A stretch of DNA of 64,000 bases from Phyto melanocephala (GCA_941918925.1 OW799235.1:38400701-38464700), one strand, 5' to 3'; numbered from the stretch's first letter, positions 21,805 through 33,659 are shown. A program made the numbers and translations. Notes: generated by a model not told the origin, from the sequence alone.

Positions 21805-23223
21805 TTGAAATGCTTATGCTCACTTTTGCTCCCAAACATAAGTAAAATCTTTGAGATTTGTATAAATATTAATATTTTAAATTTTTGTCAAAATAATAAT
21901 CTGATTAATGACAGACAATTCGGTTTTAAATATAAACACTCTACAATACTTGGAATACATCTATTGATATCCAACATTAATTGGAATTTAAATAAATCTC
22001 TCTGTACAGGCGCATGTCTTGTTGATTTTGAAAAAGCCTTCGATAGCATTTGGATTCCTGGTCTTATATATAAACTTTTGAAATACAAATTTCCACTTCA
22101 TTTGGTTATTTTAATTCACAACATGCTATCTAATAAATCGTTTGTCGTTTATAATAGAAATGAAGTTAGTAGTAGGAAATTCATTATAGTTAATGGGTGA
22201 CAACAGAGGACAGTTAATGCTCCTATACTTTTTAATATATTTATTTATGACCTTTTGAACAGCATTGATAATATCATTGGTTTTGCTGATGATATTATAG
22301 TATATCATGCTGACGACAAAATAAAGGAAATAAATAAAAATTTGCAAAATCATTTTAATCTTGTAGAGAAGTATGCTATCGATTGGAAAATGAAACTAAA
22401 CGTAGACAAATGCGAAACTATACTATTCCGTCCTCCTGTTGGAAAGTGCAACTATAATATAAGACGCAACTGGAAAAATTTCGGCATTAAATCCAGTAAC
22501 AATGTATATATATCTAATAAACAAACGGTAAAGTACCTAGGAATCCATTTGGACAAATTTCTATACTTTAATGAACATGTAAATTTACAAATTAAAAAGG
22601 CTAGAAATGCTTATTTTATGTACAAAAAACTGTTTTTTTCTAAACACATTAAACCTAATATTAAGCTTCTCCTGTATCAAACATTAATACGTCCAATTTT
22701 AACATACGGCTGCCAAATTTGGTTTAACGTTTCTCCTTCCTATATGGAAAAACTACGTAAATTCGAAAGAAAATGCCTAAGAGCGTGTACTTCGTTATAC
22801 AGATCACTAGATAGTGATTTTACAAAATATGTAAGTAATTATAGACTCTACAATGCTGCCAAAATTAGCCGAATTGATAATTTCATTATACACCTAATAA
22901 GAGACCATATTCGATCTTGTTGTGGCTGTTATGAAAATAACCTAATAATGGCTCCCTATTATGTCAACGACGAATTTATACTCAAAACGCTACAGAATGG
23001 TTATGTTCCGCCTGAAGCATTTGTGTACCTTGATAAGAACGGTTTTATACAGGACAACAGAGGCGTCCCTATACTTTTTCATATACATAGAAGAGCAAAT
23101 GTAAAAGCTATCTCTAGCAATCAACTGACAACCGAGAATAGAAGATTCGATACTAGCTTTTTTCGAGAGGATAAGAACATCTTTCCAAACTTAAATCTTA
23201 GTAAATACTGGTGGCTTAGTTAA
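21805..23223 (+). pseudogene. LINE reverse transcriptase, one in-frame stop
   Basis: A single frame of about 472 codons is broken only by TGA at 22198-22200. It encodes reverse transcriptase motifs in order: LLPNISKIFE, LVDFEKAFDSIWI, the QQRTVNAPILFN block right after the stop, FADDIIVY (catalytic FADD), KTVKYLGIHLDK-like (QTVKYLGIHLD) and the thumb LLYQTLIRPILTYGCQIW. The C-terminal end KYWWLS precedes an AT-rich 3' tail. Endonuclease and ORF1 are missing, so it is a 5'-truncated LINE of the Jockey/I group. One stop and few other lesions mark it as younger than the other LINE pieces here. Confidence 0.8.
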
Positions 23224-23560
23224 AGGCCGAAATTTCTTTTTTTTTATTTCCTGACTTTTTCTTTTTCCCAACAATTATTATTGTAATGTTTTTTAGAATA
23301 ATTTTTCATTACGAAACATTTATTATTTCATACAGATATTATCTTGTATATAATTTGTAGAAAAAAAATATATATAATTAGTTTTAAAAAATGTATATAT
23401 TGTATATATTTATACCTATATTTATTATACTTGAGAGCTCGTTTATGGGACAGTGTATAGTTATATGCTATTTATACTATTGTTTTGTTTATTTATAGTA
23501 AGTATAATAAAAATTTTTTCTTTAAATAAACGTTAAAAAAATAAAAATATAAATTATATT
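23224..23560 (+). mobile_element. Probable 3' UTR/tail of the LINE
   Basis: AT-rich sequence after the reverse transcriptase stop, ending in an A-rich run (about 23535-23560) that may be the LINE tail. Family B starts shortly after. Confidence 0.4.
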
Positions 23561-23580
23561 CGACATTCAACTAGTTTTTT

Positions 23581-24233
23581 TATACCCTTCACCTGTGGTG
23601 CACAAGGGTATATATAGCTTTGTCATTCCGTTTGTAATTTCTACAATTTTCATTTCCGACCCCATAAAGTATATATTTTCTGAAAGCTTATGAGTAGACA
23701 AGTCGATTACGCCCTGACCGTCTATCCGTCTGTCCGTGTGTTGGTTGAAATCAACTTTTAGAAGAAACTATATGTTCCTCAGATCTGTATATGGTATCAA
23801 TCTCTTGGAAATATTCAGGAATGAATTGCTATTGAAATTCACCACAATCGCCTCATAACTTTCTGAGATATGAGCAAAAAACCACGACCACCTCGTTTTT
23901 TTCACAATTACAACAACAACCTACATCCATACTGATTAAAGTAAACGTGACATCGAATTCCAGCTGAGCCAAAAAAAATTTATTTTATTTAATATATTAT
24001 TTATATTTTTTTTTTAATTTTTTTAAAAAAATTTTTAAAAATTTAAAAATTTTTTTTTTTGTAATATTTTTTATTATTATTTCTTTTGTAATTTTTTTTT
24101 TATGTTTTTTACATGTACATACATACGTACTTTATATGAGATGAATGGTGATACAAACAATTGTTATTGCATGAATACACGTTGTGAAGGGTATATAAGA
24201 TTCGGCACGGCCGAATATAGCACTGTTACTTGT
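23581..24233 (+). mobile_element. Family B Helentron-like element
   Basis: The full structure runs from TATACCCTTCACCTGTGG to the ATTCGGCACGGCCGAAT hairpin and TTACTTGTT, with the GTCCGTCTGTCC-like tract near 23720-23740 and a poly(T) section at 24000-24100. It sits a few dozen bases after the LINE tail. Confidence 0.8.
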
Positions 24234-24239
24234 TTTCTT

Positions 24240-24656
24240 CTGTTTTTTTTCGATTACAGATATTTCATATTATCAATAATTGTTTAATTGTATGATATTT
24301 TTAAGAATTATTAAATTGCTTTTTTCGATTTTTTGAATTTTTTTCAATGAAAAATATAAAAATACAAAAAATTTGTATTAGTGCAAAATGAAATACATTT
24401 TCAAGACTTTAAATCAATAGTGCAAAAAGATTTATTCTTAATGACTTTCTAAATGTAAAATAATTTATCATTAATGAAGTAATTCAAAATGAATAAAATA
24501 TGTAAAATATCTTAAAGGAATTATGTAAACAAACATCTTCAACTTATGAAACATTGGTTTCTTTTTACCAAATAGGCATGATTTCTATGCACTTATAAAA
24601 ATGAAATGGCGTTCATTAATATATTCAAAAATGACACGCTAATGTAACAGTTATTA
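24240..24656. other. AT-rich interval, nothing recognised
   Basis: No repeat end or protein motif seen; it may be decayed internal sequence of the hAT element that follows. Confidence 0.4.
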
Positions 24657-25104
24657 TTGTTTTCACTTAAATTTGTTCACTTCATCATCAGTTTAAGTTC
24701 TGCAAAATCACAGGGTACTTTCCCAATATTTTCAAATAATCGTTTTACAATTAAATTACTTATTTCGATTTTTTGTGATATTTCCGCCTCTTCAGAAGAA
24801 GCATTCTCGGTTGCAGGGGCTAGCATTACTGCAAAAAGAAGTAGGCTCAACCCACTGACTGTAAAAAGACAGCTATTTTTTCATGATAACAACCATATTG
24901 TCGAACATATTTTAACAAAGTCAGAAAACCATTAAGAAAATGCTTTAAAATATTTAAAATGTAAATATTAAATTGTTCATAAATATAAAAAAAAACAATA
25001 CTAAAAATTCGACTGAGCCAAATATTTTTTTCAGCCGATAAAAGACTCGGCGCAGAGCCGATTAGCCGCCGCCGCCGAAATTTTTCAATCGGCTGGCTTC
25101 TCTG
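24657..25104 (+). mobile_element. hAT element 3' end with dimerisation-domain relic
   Basis: The plus strand encodes SASSEEAFSVAGASITAKRS and LNPLTVKRQLFFHDN, the hallmark C-terminal hATC dimerisation segment of hAT transposases. Downstream, a G+C-rich stretch with CCGATT repeats ends in GGCTTCTCTG at 25095-25104, which reversed is CAGAGAAGCC, a hAT-type terminus. The 5' part of the element and its left end were not found, so it is truncated. Confidence 0.7.
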
Positions 25105-25230
25105 ATATGGTGCTTGACAATTCTTGGAACTGAAATCTTGGAGTTTGACAAACATTGGGACACAAAAAAATAATCAACTAGGCTGACACCGCACCGGTAA
25201 CCTCACTGAAATAGCTGATTTTTTTCTCTA

Positions 25231-25480
25231 CCATGGTACAATCATCAGGTAGCCTCAGTTCTGCAACAACAAAATCCTAAATGTATTTTGTGTGTGTGTG
25301 TTTTTTTGGCGGTAGAATATATACGTACAGAATATATACACATACATAAACAAAATTTGACATCTTAGTTAAACCTTAAGGTAGAGAAAAAAATAATCAG
25401 CTGTTTTAATGAAGCTACCTGATAATTCTACCATGTTCTCTACCTTAAGGATTAACTAAAAAGTCAAACTTTGTTTATGA

Positions 25481-25530
<50 letters not shown>

Positions 25531-25664
25531 TACCACCAAAAAAAAAAAAAAACACAGACACATTTGCTTTTTGACATTTCAGTCGTCGTTTTCCAACAAC
25601 AAAATGCATGTAGAATTTTGCTGTTGCAGGACTGAGGCTACCAGATTATTGTACCATGATTTGG
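25231..25664. mobile_element. Compound palindromic MITE
   Basis: CATGGTACAATCATCAGGTA with GCCTCAG at the left is reversed at 25630-25662 (CTGAGGCTACCAGATTATTG...). Inner inverted segments also match: ACCTTAAGGTAGAG near 25374 against CTCTACCTTAAGG near 25437. A third copy of the end (GCTACCTGATAATTCTACCA) lies in the centre at about 25413-25434. This looks like one foldback unit inside or beside another. No coding capacity. Confidence 0.6.
25486..25529. repeat. (TA)n microsatellite
   Basis: An uninterrupted TA run of about 43 bases in the right half of the compound MITE. The left half has only a short TA-rich stretch at the mirrored place, so it probably expanded after insertion. Confidence 0.9.
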
Positions 25665-26312
25665 TGTTTGTAAATTGTATCACATTTGTAAGAACTAATT
25701 GTTATATAAAAAAGTGAATGTATTAAGGCAGGCCACTAATATTCATGAATGGATGAAATTTGATACATAATAATACCGGAACTGTTACCCAATTAAGACA
25801 TTGATATAAACCGTGAATGTTTTTTAATTATCGTTTAAAGAATCTACCAAAATCTCTTTTTATCCATACGATGATTTTTTTTATTATGTTTCTTGTAATT
25901 TTTTTAGTTATAATTTGTTAATCTTCTTTACTTGCTGGCTGGTATTTGGAGAACTATAAAAATTTTAAATTCAAATATGTATATATATATAAAAAAATAA
26001 TAATAAATAAATATAATAAATAATAGAAATAAAAAGCGGAAAATCTAAAATTTTTTTCCTAAGATTAATTTTATATATATATATATAAAGCACTTAAAAA
26101 AAAGTGAAAAAACGCCAGACCTGACAACGCTGAGTTTGCCACTTTTGCATCAATCACACTCATTCTTTTTTGTTACACAAAAGTTTAAGAATCATTGCTT
26201 ATTGCTGTGAACAGTAATTACTATATGACAAATAAAAATTGTTTGTCATTCCGAAGCTTGCAAAATTGGCAATTGTCTGAGAAAAGTTTATTCTTTTTTT
26301 ATTAAAATAAAA

Positions 26313-27314
26313 ATGCAATTGGAGCTTACTAGAGATGTACCAAGATCAGGTTTTAATTTCGAGAACTGTAGAAGGTAAATCACATGTGAATGTAATTAAA
26401 CGTATTTGCATTTCAAAATGTTTTATCTGAAACAGAAATGCTGATCTTTTGAAGAATGGTTTCCAACCTCCTAAGACTGTTAAAACTGGCACCACTATTG
26501 CTGGAATAGTTTTTAAAGATGGAGTTATTCTAGGTGCTGATACACGTGCCACTGAAGGACCTATTGTGTCCGATAAAAATTGTTCAAAAATTCATTATTT
26601 AGCCAAAAATATGTAGTATGTACTTAAATTTATTGAAATTCCATATTTCCATAAATTAATTAATACTTTATTAAAGTTGTTGCGGTGCTGGTACAGCTGC
26701 TGATACTGAAATGACAACCGACCTGATTGCCTCACAGTTGGAGTTGCATCGTCTGAACACCGGTCGCCAAGTTCCTGTAGTTGCAGCAAATACTTTGTTA
26801 AAACAGATGTTATTTCGTTACCAGGGTCATGTAAGTGCCGCTCTTGTATTAGGCGGTGTTGACAAAACGGGTCCATACATCTACTCCATTCATCCGCATG
26901 GATCGACAGATAAATTACCTTATGTCACTATGGGATCTGGTAGTTTGGCTGCAATGTCTGTATTCGAAGCACGCTGGAAACCTGATATGAGTGAAGAAGA
27001 CGGAAAAAAACTGGTTCGTGATGCCATTGCTGCTGGTGTATTCAATGACTTAGGTTCAGGTTCTAACATTGATTTATGTGTTATTCGCAAAGAATCCACT
27101 GAATACTTGCGCAATTATGAATTTGCGAACAAAAAGGGTGAGCGACAGGTAAGCACTGAATTTTTTCTTTGAAATACTTCTACAATAACCAATTTTTAAA
27201 TTTGTTTAGCTTAATTACGCGTACAAGCTAGGAACAACAGCTGTTTTGGAAACAAAGATTAAGCAATTCGATATAACAGAGGAGGTCCACATTGTACCCA
27301 TGGAAACTGCTTAA
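26313..27314 (+). CDS. Prosbeta2: 20S proteasome subunit beta2 (PSMB7 type), trypsin-like
   Basis: Four exons join in frame: 26313-26374, 26436-26615, 26677-27148 and 27210-27314, 819 nt, 272 residues, the usual fly length. All introns are about 60 nt with GT and AG ends. The protein is made as a precursor. Residues 1-39 are the propeptide, and KTG|TTIAGI places the catalytic N-terminal threonine at residue 40. Asp56 and Lys72 sit at mature positions 17 and 33, as required for an active beta subunit. [13 protein letters not shown] and [12 protein letters not shown] are conserved family blocks. It forms part of the inner beta ring and cleaves after basic residues. The ATG at 26313 is the only suitable start before the propeptide. 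It appears fully intact and free of repeats. Confidence 0.95.
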
Positions 27315-27422
27315 GCTTCGTTAGATATATTACTTCATATTTAGAATACATATAATCAAATTTTGCTCGTCAAATATTACATGTAAATTAACTTTTGAAA
27401 ATATAAGTTTTTGTGGTTTTTT

Positions 27423-27428
27423 AATAAA
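27423..27428 (+). terminator. Prosbeta2: Poly(A) signal of Prosbeta2
   Basis: AATAAA about 110 bases after the Prosbeta2 stop, followed by a GTGCGG then T-rich sequence. It is the best candidate for the mRNA end. Confidence 0.6.
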
Positions 27429-27789
27429 GTGCGGAATACACTTATTTAGGAGGCTTTAAGTAATCATCAATTGTTCCTTTCCAAATGTAAAATTTTCATC
27501 CTTTTTCTCTTTTCTGTCATATTTTGCAGTTGCAAAAGTCTATAAAAAATTGCATTATATAAAAATTGGCCTTCGTAGCTTTATATTACAGAATTGATAA
27601 AAATAAGTAAGATTTTATTAATTTTTTTCCAACCCACAATCGGCAATGCGAACGTATTTAACATCTGGCAAAATCTGTTTTGTTTTTAAGTGGTCAAACT
27701 ATTGTGCAAAAAAAAAACTTAATAAAACGTAAAATATTTTTTAAAATTTAATTTTGTAACCATTTTTATATTTAAAAAATAAATGCTTT

Positions 27790-28871
27790 TCGTCACTTAT
27801 GCTTTTTGGTCAAAGGTTGTGTATTAACGGAAAATAAATGTGACACGCGATTCTTCACTACATCTCTGATCATGTATGGACAATATTGATCTCATTTAAA
27901 AGGTTATGAATTGATCTTGCTGAATATGCAAAAAATGTTAAAACATTTTTAACTCCTGAGGTGTCATTACAGTTTTTACAAAATTAAAAAAAAAAATTAA
28001 CTGTACTAAATAAATGTGTTAGTTTATTTAAATAAAAGTATGATAAAAATTTATACAAATAACAGTTTCTCTGCATAAACTTTTACTTTTGTTTATGAAT
28101 AAGGCAGACATCTTTTTTACATTGATTGAAAACATATTAAAGAAAAACTAGTTAAGTATATGAAATAAAAAAAAATTAATGCAATGTTGGATGTCAGCTG
28201 GAAGAGTTAATTCTTGTAAGTGGTCAAAAGATTAAAACAGCTGTCTTGAAATTGCTTATTGATTGTACTGTTTTTAGGTGGACGTAAAAGTTGACGTGTC
28301 ACATTTTTTTCCGTTTGTACAAAAGCCTTTAACCAAAAAGTAATATTTGCAAAATTTCAGAATCATATCTAATTTTGTCAGTTTTATTAGGTTTACAATT
28401 TTGAATACACCGAAAAATACACTGTGCTGTATAAATTTTCGTACCTTTGGATCTATAGCTCCTTTTCTATCTCATAGATTTTGGCGATTTTCGGGAGAAA
28501 ATATTTTTTTACTCGGGAAATATTTATTCGAAATTTAATGGATCCACCTTAATGCGTTTGGATACAATTGCATTTTAATCAATGTTGGAGGGACATGAAC
28601 TCTTGCATAACGAGCTATTACACTCTTCCTAATATTCCGATTTAGCCCATTTTCAATACCTAAACAATCCTTGTGTGTAAGAAATATTCAGGCAAAATTT
28701 GAGCCGACTTCTATCGTGTTTTCAACAGACTGACGGACATAGCAAGATTGTCATAAAATTGAACCCCGATTTAGAAAATATATACTTTATGGGGTCTTAA
28801 ATGGTTATTTCGATGTGTTACAAACGGAATGACAAAATGAATATACCCCCACCATTTTTTAGTGTCGAGTA
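27790..28871 (-). mobile_element. Decayed family A Helentron-like relic
   Basis: At 28277-28871, read on the minus strand, there are decayed versions of the family A 5' segment: CCCCCACCATTTTTTAGTG at the end, CCCATAAAGTATATATTTTC, and GTCCGTCAGTCTGTT-like sequence. The piece at about 27795-27855 matches the GTAACGGAAAATAAATGTG part in the other orientation. Between them is unrelated AT-rich sequence that shares TTTATTTAAATAAAAGT and neighbouring sequence with 35.55-35.62 kb. It is older than the copies at 8.6 and 37.5 kb judging by its many changes. Confidence 0.6.
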
Positions 28872-29271
28872 AAAAAACATGTAGTGTATAAGCTACTTAA
28901 GTAATCTGCAGCGTAAACGGCTAGTTATATAATTGCAACATTTATTTTTACTTCAAAAAGCCAACATGAACATTGTATATTACTCTAGAATACATCCTTC
29001 TAATTTTTCGGATTTTTGCTTGTGAAACATTACTACTGTGCGCCGCCAGTTATTTTTGAATTGTCCGCCGTTGGTGAAATATTTTTCTTCGCTCAGGCCT
29101 CTAATATGACTTCGTGTCAAATATTTGCACAATTATTTGTAGCTCATATTAGTGTGTTGTCACAGAATAGTCTGTGTTATTGTTTTTATATTAAAGATCG
29201 TCAAAAACCTAACGTTAAATAAAGTATTTTACGATTAAAGCTCATTTTAAGACTAAGCTAAACTTAACATT

Positions 29272-29496
29272 ATGAAAACGACTATAATAATACTCCTTTT
29301 TATTAATTACATACTTTTGAGTTGTGCACTTCCTGTTACCAAAACAAAGAAGGAAGAGAAAGAAACAACTCCCGAAACTCCTGATGTTGAGACGGCTTTG
29401 GAATATGAACGTTATCTAAAAGAGGTCGTTGAAGCATTAGAGAGTGATCCAGAATTTCGAAAAAAATTAGACAAAGCTCCAGAAGCCGATATACGT
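29272..29496 (+). CDS. NUCB1: Nucleobindin (NUCB1), coding exon 1
   Basis: Starts at ATG 29272 and ends at a GTGTAAGT-type donor (exon end 29496, phase 0), giving 75 residues. The first 20 form a signal peptide (MKTTIIILLFINYILLSCAL), fitting a protein of the secretory pathway/Golgi lumen. Then comes a charged stretch and LEYERYLKEVVEALESDPEF, the helical segment before the conserved DIR|SGK junction of nucleobindins. The junction residues ADIR are continued exactly by SGKIAQELDYVNHHVRTKLD in the exon at 49019, about 19.5 kb away. Nucleobindins are calcium-binding proteins with roles in Golgi calcium handling and G-alpha binding. The whole-gene call is by family resemblance across three exons. 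Confidence 0.85.
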
Positions 29497-29765
29497 GTAA
29501 GTGTTAACTTTTTTGTCAAGTTTGCGTTGCTAAAAAATTCAATTGAATCTTAGAAAAAAAAAGTGATTTACAGGGTTTCAACTGGTAACAGTAATTTAAT
29601 TTAGATTAAAATATTTACATAGGTTGTTAAAACTGAAATCTGGTATCTAATCAAAAAAAGTAGTAACTAGATAATACTATAACACTATTTTAACAATGAC
29701 CAGCTCTACAAGGATTGAACTCTGGCTATAATAGTATTCTTGTTTAAAAGCATTGTGACGTTTTA

Positions 29766-29924
29766 CTGCCTGTTCAACGATGTCGAAAGAAAACCCAAGT
29801 GAAATTTCATTCGTACGAATACGTTGAAAACAAAAACAAATTTTTAGTTTTTGTTGTTGTTTTCAATATATTTGTACGAATGAAATTTCGCTTGGGTTTT
29901 CTTTCGACATCGTTGAACAGGCAG
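29766..29924. mobile_element. 159-bp palindromic MITE, copy 1
   Basis: Almost the entire element is one hairpin: CTGCCTGTTCAACGATGTCG at the left is reversed at the right, and the arms pair over about 70 bp around a short AT loop. TTA lies directly outside each end (29763-29765 and 29925-29927), pointing to a Harbinger-type insertion. It lies 270 bases into NUCB1 intron 1, and a near-identical copy is at 48449. Confidence 0.8.
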
Positions 29925-30108
29925 TTAATTTTTTAACAAAGCATGTACGTTTATTTCATTTAAGATAATATTTACCTACAAATGAAATTTGTACACGTAT
30001 GGAATACTTGCATAAACAATCATATTAAAATATAAAACACATCACTTGACTGGTATATCATTTATTAAAGTAATTCTATTTCTAATTTATAATAGTAACA
30101 TCTTTAAT

Positions 30109-31172
30109 AGGGTGATTGATTATTCGACTTTTTTAAGAAACCGGTTTTCAAATAGTTTGAAATTTAGAATTAAAAAAAAACCGGTTGATATTTTTAGTAT
30201 TGAGAAAAAAACCGGTTAACCGGTTCGAATATGCATATAAAGTATAATATTTAAAGAAAAAATTAAAAATATTGTAAAAAAGATTATAATAAAAATTATA
30301 TCTAAATATGAAATTTTTACAGTTTATATACGTTTGGATGCACAATTACGCAATAACTGACATGAATGCAGTTGACTAATTTGGTTTTAATTAGTTGAAT
30401 TTAAGGACAAAAGTTACTCTTTACATGTAAAATTATTAAATACAATAAATTAATACATAAATAAATAAGACTTTTACAAGGCTGTTATACATTTTTGTAT
30501 CTTCTTCTGTACATTTTTTAAATGTTAAATAGATCTTTTAAACTAATATGCAATAACATATTTTGATTGGAATGATTTCTGTAATTTGAAATACATTTTA
30601 AAAGCTAGGGAGAAAATCTTTTAAATATTTTAAAAATTATTTCTTATACCTCTGACAGACATACATATATAATCAGAAACTAGTTTGTTCGATGGTTTAA
30701 TTAAAATTTAAGTTGACAGACACTCAATGCCATTAATTAAAATTAGGATCTGGAAGGAGAGATTATTGGTTTTTCTTTATTGTAACTAAGCTTTTTACCT
30801 AAAAGTGATCGATCAGCCAAGTTTATGCTTCAATTACCTTTAACTTTTAACGCTAGGTTTATATCCTATAAAAAATAATATTTAAGCTCAATTATTTTTC
30901 TTATTTTCTTTATTTTACTTACAATATTATGGAAGAATATTTCATAGTTTTTATTTTCTGATTTTTGGAAACTTTTCGCGTACTAAATATACTATGGTAC
31001 GATTAATTACAAAGATATATAAAAATATATTTGAAAAAATAAAAAACCGGTTTTTTCGGATAAAAAAACCGGTGTATTCGTTATTCGAAAAATCAACATT
31101 TTGAAAAAACCGCCAGCAGAAAGAGGAAAAAACCGGGTTTTCCACCGGTTGTAAAACCGAGTCGATCACCCT
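30109..31172. mobile_element. TIR element rich in AACCGGTT motifs
   Basis: AGGGTGATTGATT at the left matches the reverse complement of the right end, AGGGTGATCGACT. The subterminal 70-150 bases on each side are crowded with ACCGGTT (30141, 30179, 30210, 30217 on the left; 31045, 31068, 31131, 31144 on the right), which look like binding sites for a transposase. The centre is AT-rich without an open frame. It is non-autonomous, possibly hAT-like from the AGGGTG end; no target duplication could be fixed. Confidence 0.55.
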
Positions 31173-31334
31173 AGTATTTTTCATGGTCAAAAAAGTGGGC
31201 AAAACAGTCGTTTCAGTATTTAGCGTTTAGCAAAACTTTAATTTGTTTAATTTTCTTTTATTTAGGATAAAAATCATATTTGTTAGTTATCTAATATATA
31301 TTAACAATTTGAACTAAAAATGGGTACACTGTGT

Positions 31335-32784
31335 GTAACGTCCGTAACGTCCGTAACGGAAAATAGGGTTTTTTAAGTTTAAAATAATGAATTTTAATAA
31401 TTTTGTTTTCCAAACTAGATTTATAAACAGAGTTTTTTATGCACTTTAATCTGATTGAAAAAAAGAAATACCTTTATTACACTTTTTTTTTTTAAATATA
31501 AATGACAAAGTGTGTAACGTCCGTAACGGCATGAAAATACCCAAAAATTTTATTTTAATATAATGAGGTGGAAGTAAGTGTTTATAATGGATTTTCATCT
31601 GCTGAATCTGAATCTGGGCTTAAAGGGCTCTAGGTTGTCGAGAATTCAAAAAAATTCACTTCAAAGTAACAAAAAGTGTTTCAATGACATACGATCCTCC
31701 AATCTGCAACTTAAATTGAGATGAATTTCAAATTCTTCTGAAACCTAAAATAATTTCTAAAAATCAATAATTAGTAATTAATAACCACGTTGTAAACCGC
31801 AACCACCATGTCCCCCTTCAAATATTTGGCGGTACGGCCATGCATGCAATGTTTACGTACTGGATTTTTCGTTAGAAATTAGGAATTTTTTTGCTACTTT
31901 GCATGGAAAAGGAGCGGTGGACGGTGTTGGCGCTATTGTTAAGCGAAAAGTTTGGCAACTAGTAAAAGCCCAAAATCTCATCTTAAAAAACGCTTGAGAT
32001 TTTCACAAATTAGCAAAAAAAATAAAATAAAAATGGCGTTTTCTTAAATAACGTTGGTAAGAATTATATCAAAACTATATCTGACGAAATATCAAAAACA
32101 TGGATAAATGTGAAAAATATTCCAGCTCTTAAATCATATCATTATTTTTCGGGCTTTTCCAATGACAATACTATAAAAGTAGCTCGAACAGCTGGGTCTA
32201 TTAAGCATAAGATACAATGTTAAACAGATAAATAAACAAATAAATAAATGAATATAAGCTAATATAAGAGTAATAAAATATTCTATAATTTTTTTGTAAC
32301 TAATAAATTAATAATTACAAAGTTAAAAAGATTTTTAAATACATGAATGTTTTTTATATACACAATTTGGTTTAATGGAAAAAGTGTAACGTCCGCAACG
32401 TAACGTCCGTAACAGACAAAAATTACGATTTTTGTTTAACGGGACTACTTAACCTTCTTTTCTAAGCTGGATTGATATGGTCATATATGCCACTTAATTT
32501 CTTGTATATGGATTTTTTTTTGTTTATTATGCAAAATTAGCTAAAAAAAAGTGCAAATGCACATAAGCCTCAAAATCGACTTCCATTTTTTGTAACGTCC
32601 GTAACGGAACTTTAAACTAGCATAACTTTTTTGAAAACAGTTAACCTTTAAGTTTAATACAAGTTTTAAAGTACTCCCAAAGAACTGCATTTTGCAGAAA
32701 ATTTCATGAAAATATTCCAATGTGAACGCCAGCTGTGTCAATCTTAACAAGCAAATTTGCGTGCGAATGTAACGTCCGTAACGC
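31335..32784 (+). repeat. Dispersed GTAACGTCCGTAACG motif region
   Basis: The motif GTAACGTCCGTAACG occurs at 31335 (with an extra half unit), 31514, 32386-32413 (imperfect double), 32592 and 32769, all in the same orientation, separated by 60-860 bases of AT-rich DNA. The motif contains CGTAACG as a direct repeat. The boundaries of any element are not visible. The motif is unusually GC-rich for this window. Confidence 0.65.
32038..32223 (+). pseudogene. Unknown protein fragment in the motif region
   Basis: An open stretch without ATG ends at TAA 32221 and encodes YIKTISDEISKTWINVKNIP followed by ALKSYHYFSGFSNDNTIKVA. Its composition is protein-like and the end is a natural stop. It may be the C-terminus of the protein of the element that carries the GTAACGTCC motifs. 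I do not recognise the family. Confidence 0.35.
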
Positions 32785-32984
32785 AGGATTAGCCCATACT
32801 TATGTGGTAGCGCCATCTTGGATTTTAACTTTTTCTGCTGTATTTCACTGGCTAAGTCGTTTCGTTTGATACCGGGTAAAAATCGATTTTTGCAAAAATT
32901 TTTAAGTATACCTCTAGAGGTATATCTTAACAAAAGTCTCTATAAATTAACCTAGGGCTGAAAAATTTTTATTTTTGTGCTACA

Positions 32985-33285
32985 AAAAAATTAAAAAAAG
33001 AGGCAGTCGCGTTCATTTGCTCATATATCAGAAAGTTGTGAGAGATAGCGCTATATTTTAATAGCGATTTATTCTCGTATATTTGCAAAAGATTGATTCA
33101 ACAGTCAGATTTGAGTAACATGTGGGGCTTCTTAAAGTTGATTTCATCACGGGCAGACGCATATGGCTCCATTTTTTCCCCCTTTATACTTTATGGGGTC
33201 GAAAATGAATATTGTAAAAAATTACAAACTGAATAACAAAGCTATATATACTCTTGGGTACTGCTGGTGAAGGATATAAAAAAGT
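32985..33285 (-). mobile_element. Decayed family B relic (5' part)
   Basis: Minus strand carries degraded versions of the family B start (TATATCCTTCACCAGCAG), then CCCCATAAAGTATAAAG and the stretch ending in the CTTTCTGATATATGAGCAAA box. The middle GTCC tract is mostly lost. Confidence 0.55.
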
Positions 33286-33299
33286 ATAAAAATGTAAAA

Positions 33300-33659
33300 A
33301 ATTTATAACTGAAGCTTTTTAGTCAATGTCATTGTTATGCCAGAAAATGAACACGACACGCCCACTTTAACGCCTAACTCCCATATAACGCTTTATCCTT
33401 AATTCATGGACAAAGCTTTTGGAAGAATAAAGGACTATATTGAAATACTAGGTTGTATTTATTAGCATAAACTATATTGACACACATACGCCCACTTTCA
33501 TTGCAAGACTAAATTTATGCAAATATTTAAATAGTGAATCGAAGTTAAACAAAGCGATCACTTTTAATAACAAAATAATTAATTTTGTGCTATAAAAGTA
33601 CATCAAATTGGTGGTGGAATAAAAATTTGGCACAACATAATATAGTGCTCTTACTTGTT
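33300..33659 (+). mobile_element. Decayed family A relic (3' part)
   Basis: Contains GACACGCCCACTTTAACGCC and the CATATAACG box of family A, and ends with a broken hairpin (ATTTGGCACAACATAATAT) and GTGCTCTTACTTGTT. The hairpin arms no longer pair. Confidence 0.6.

Noticed and set aside
32541..32933. 130-residue minus-strand open frame with repeated RYGRY
   Set aside because: RYGRY comes from the GTAACGTCCGTAACG motif read in reverse; the rest has no protein-like conservation that I can see.
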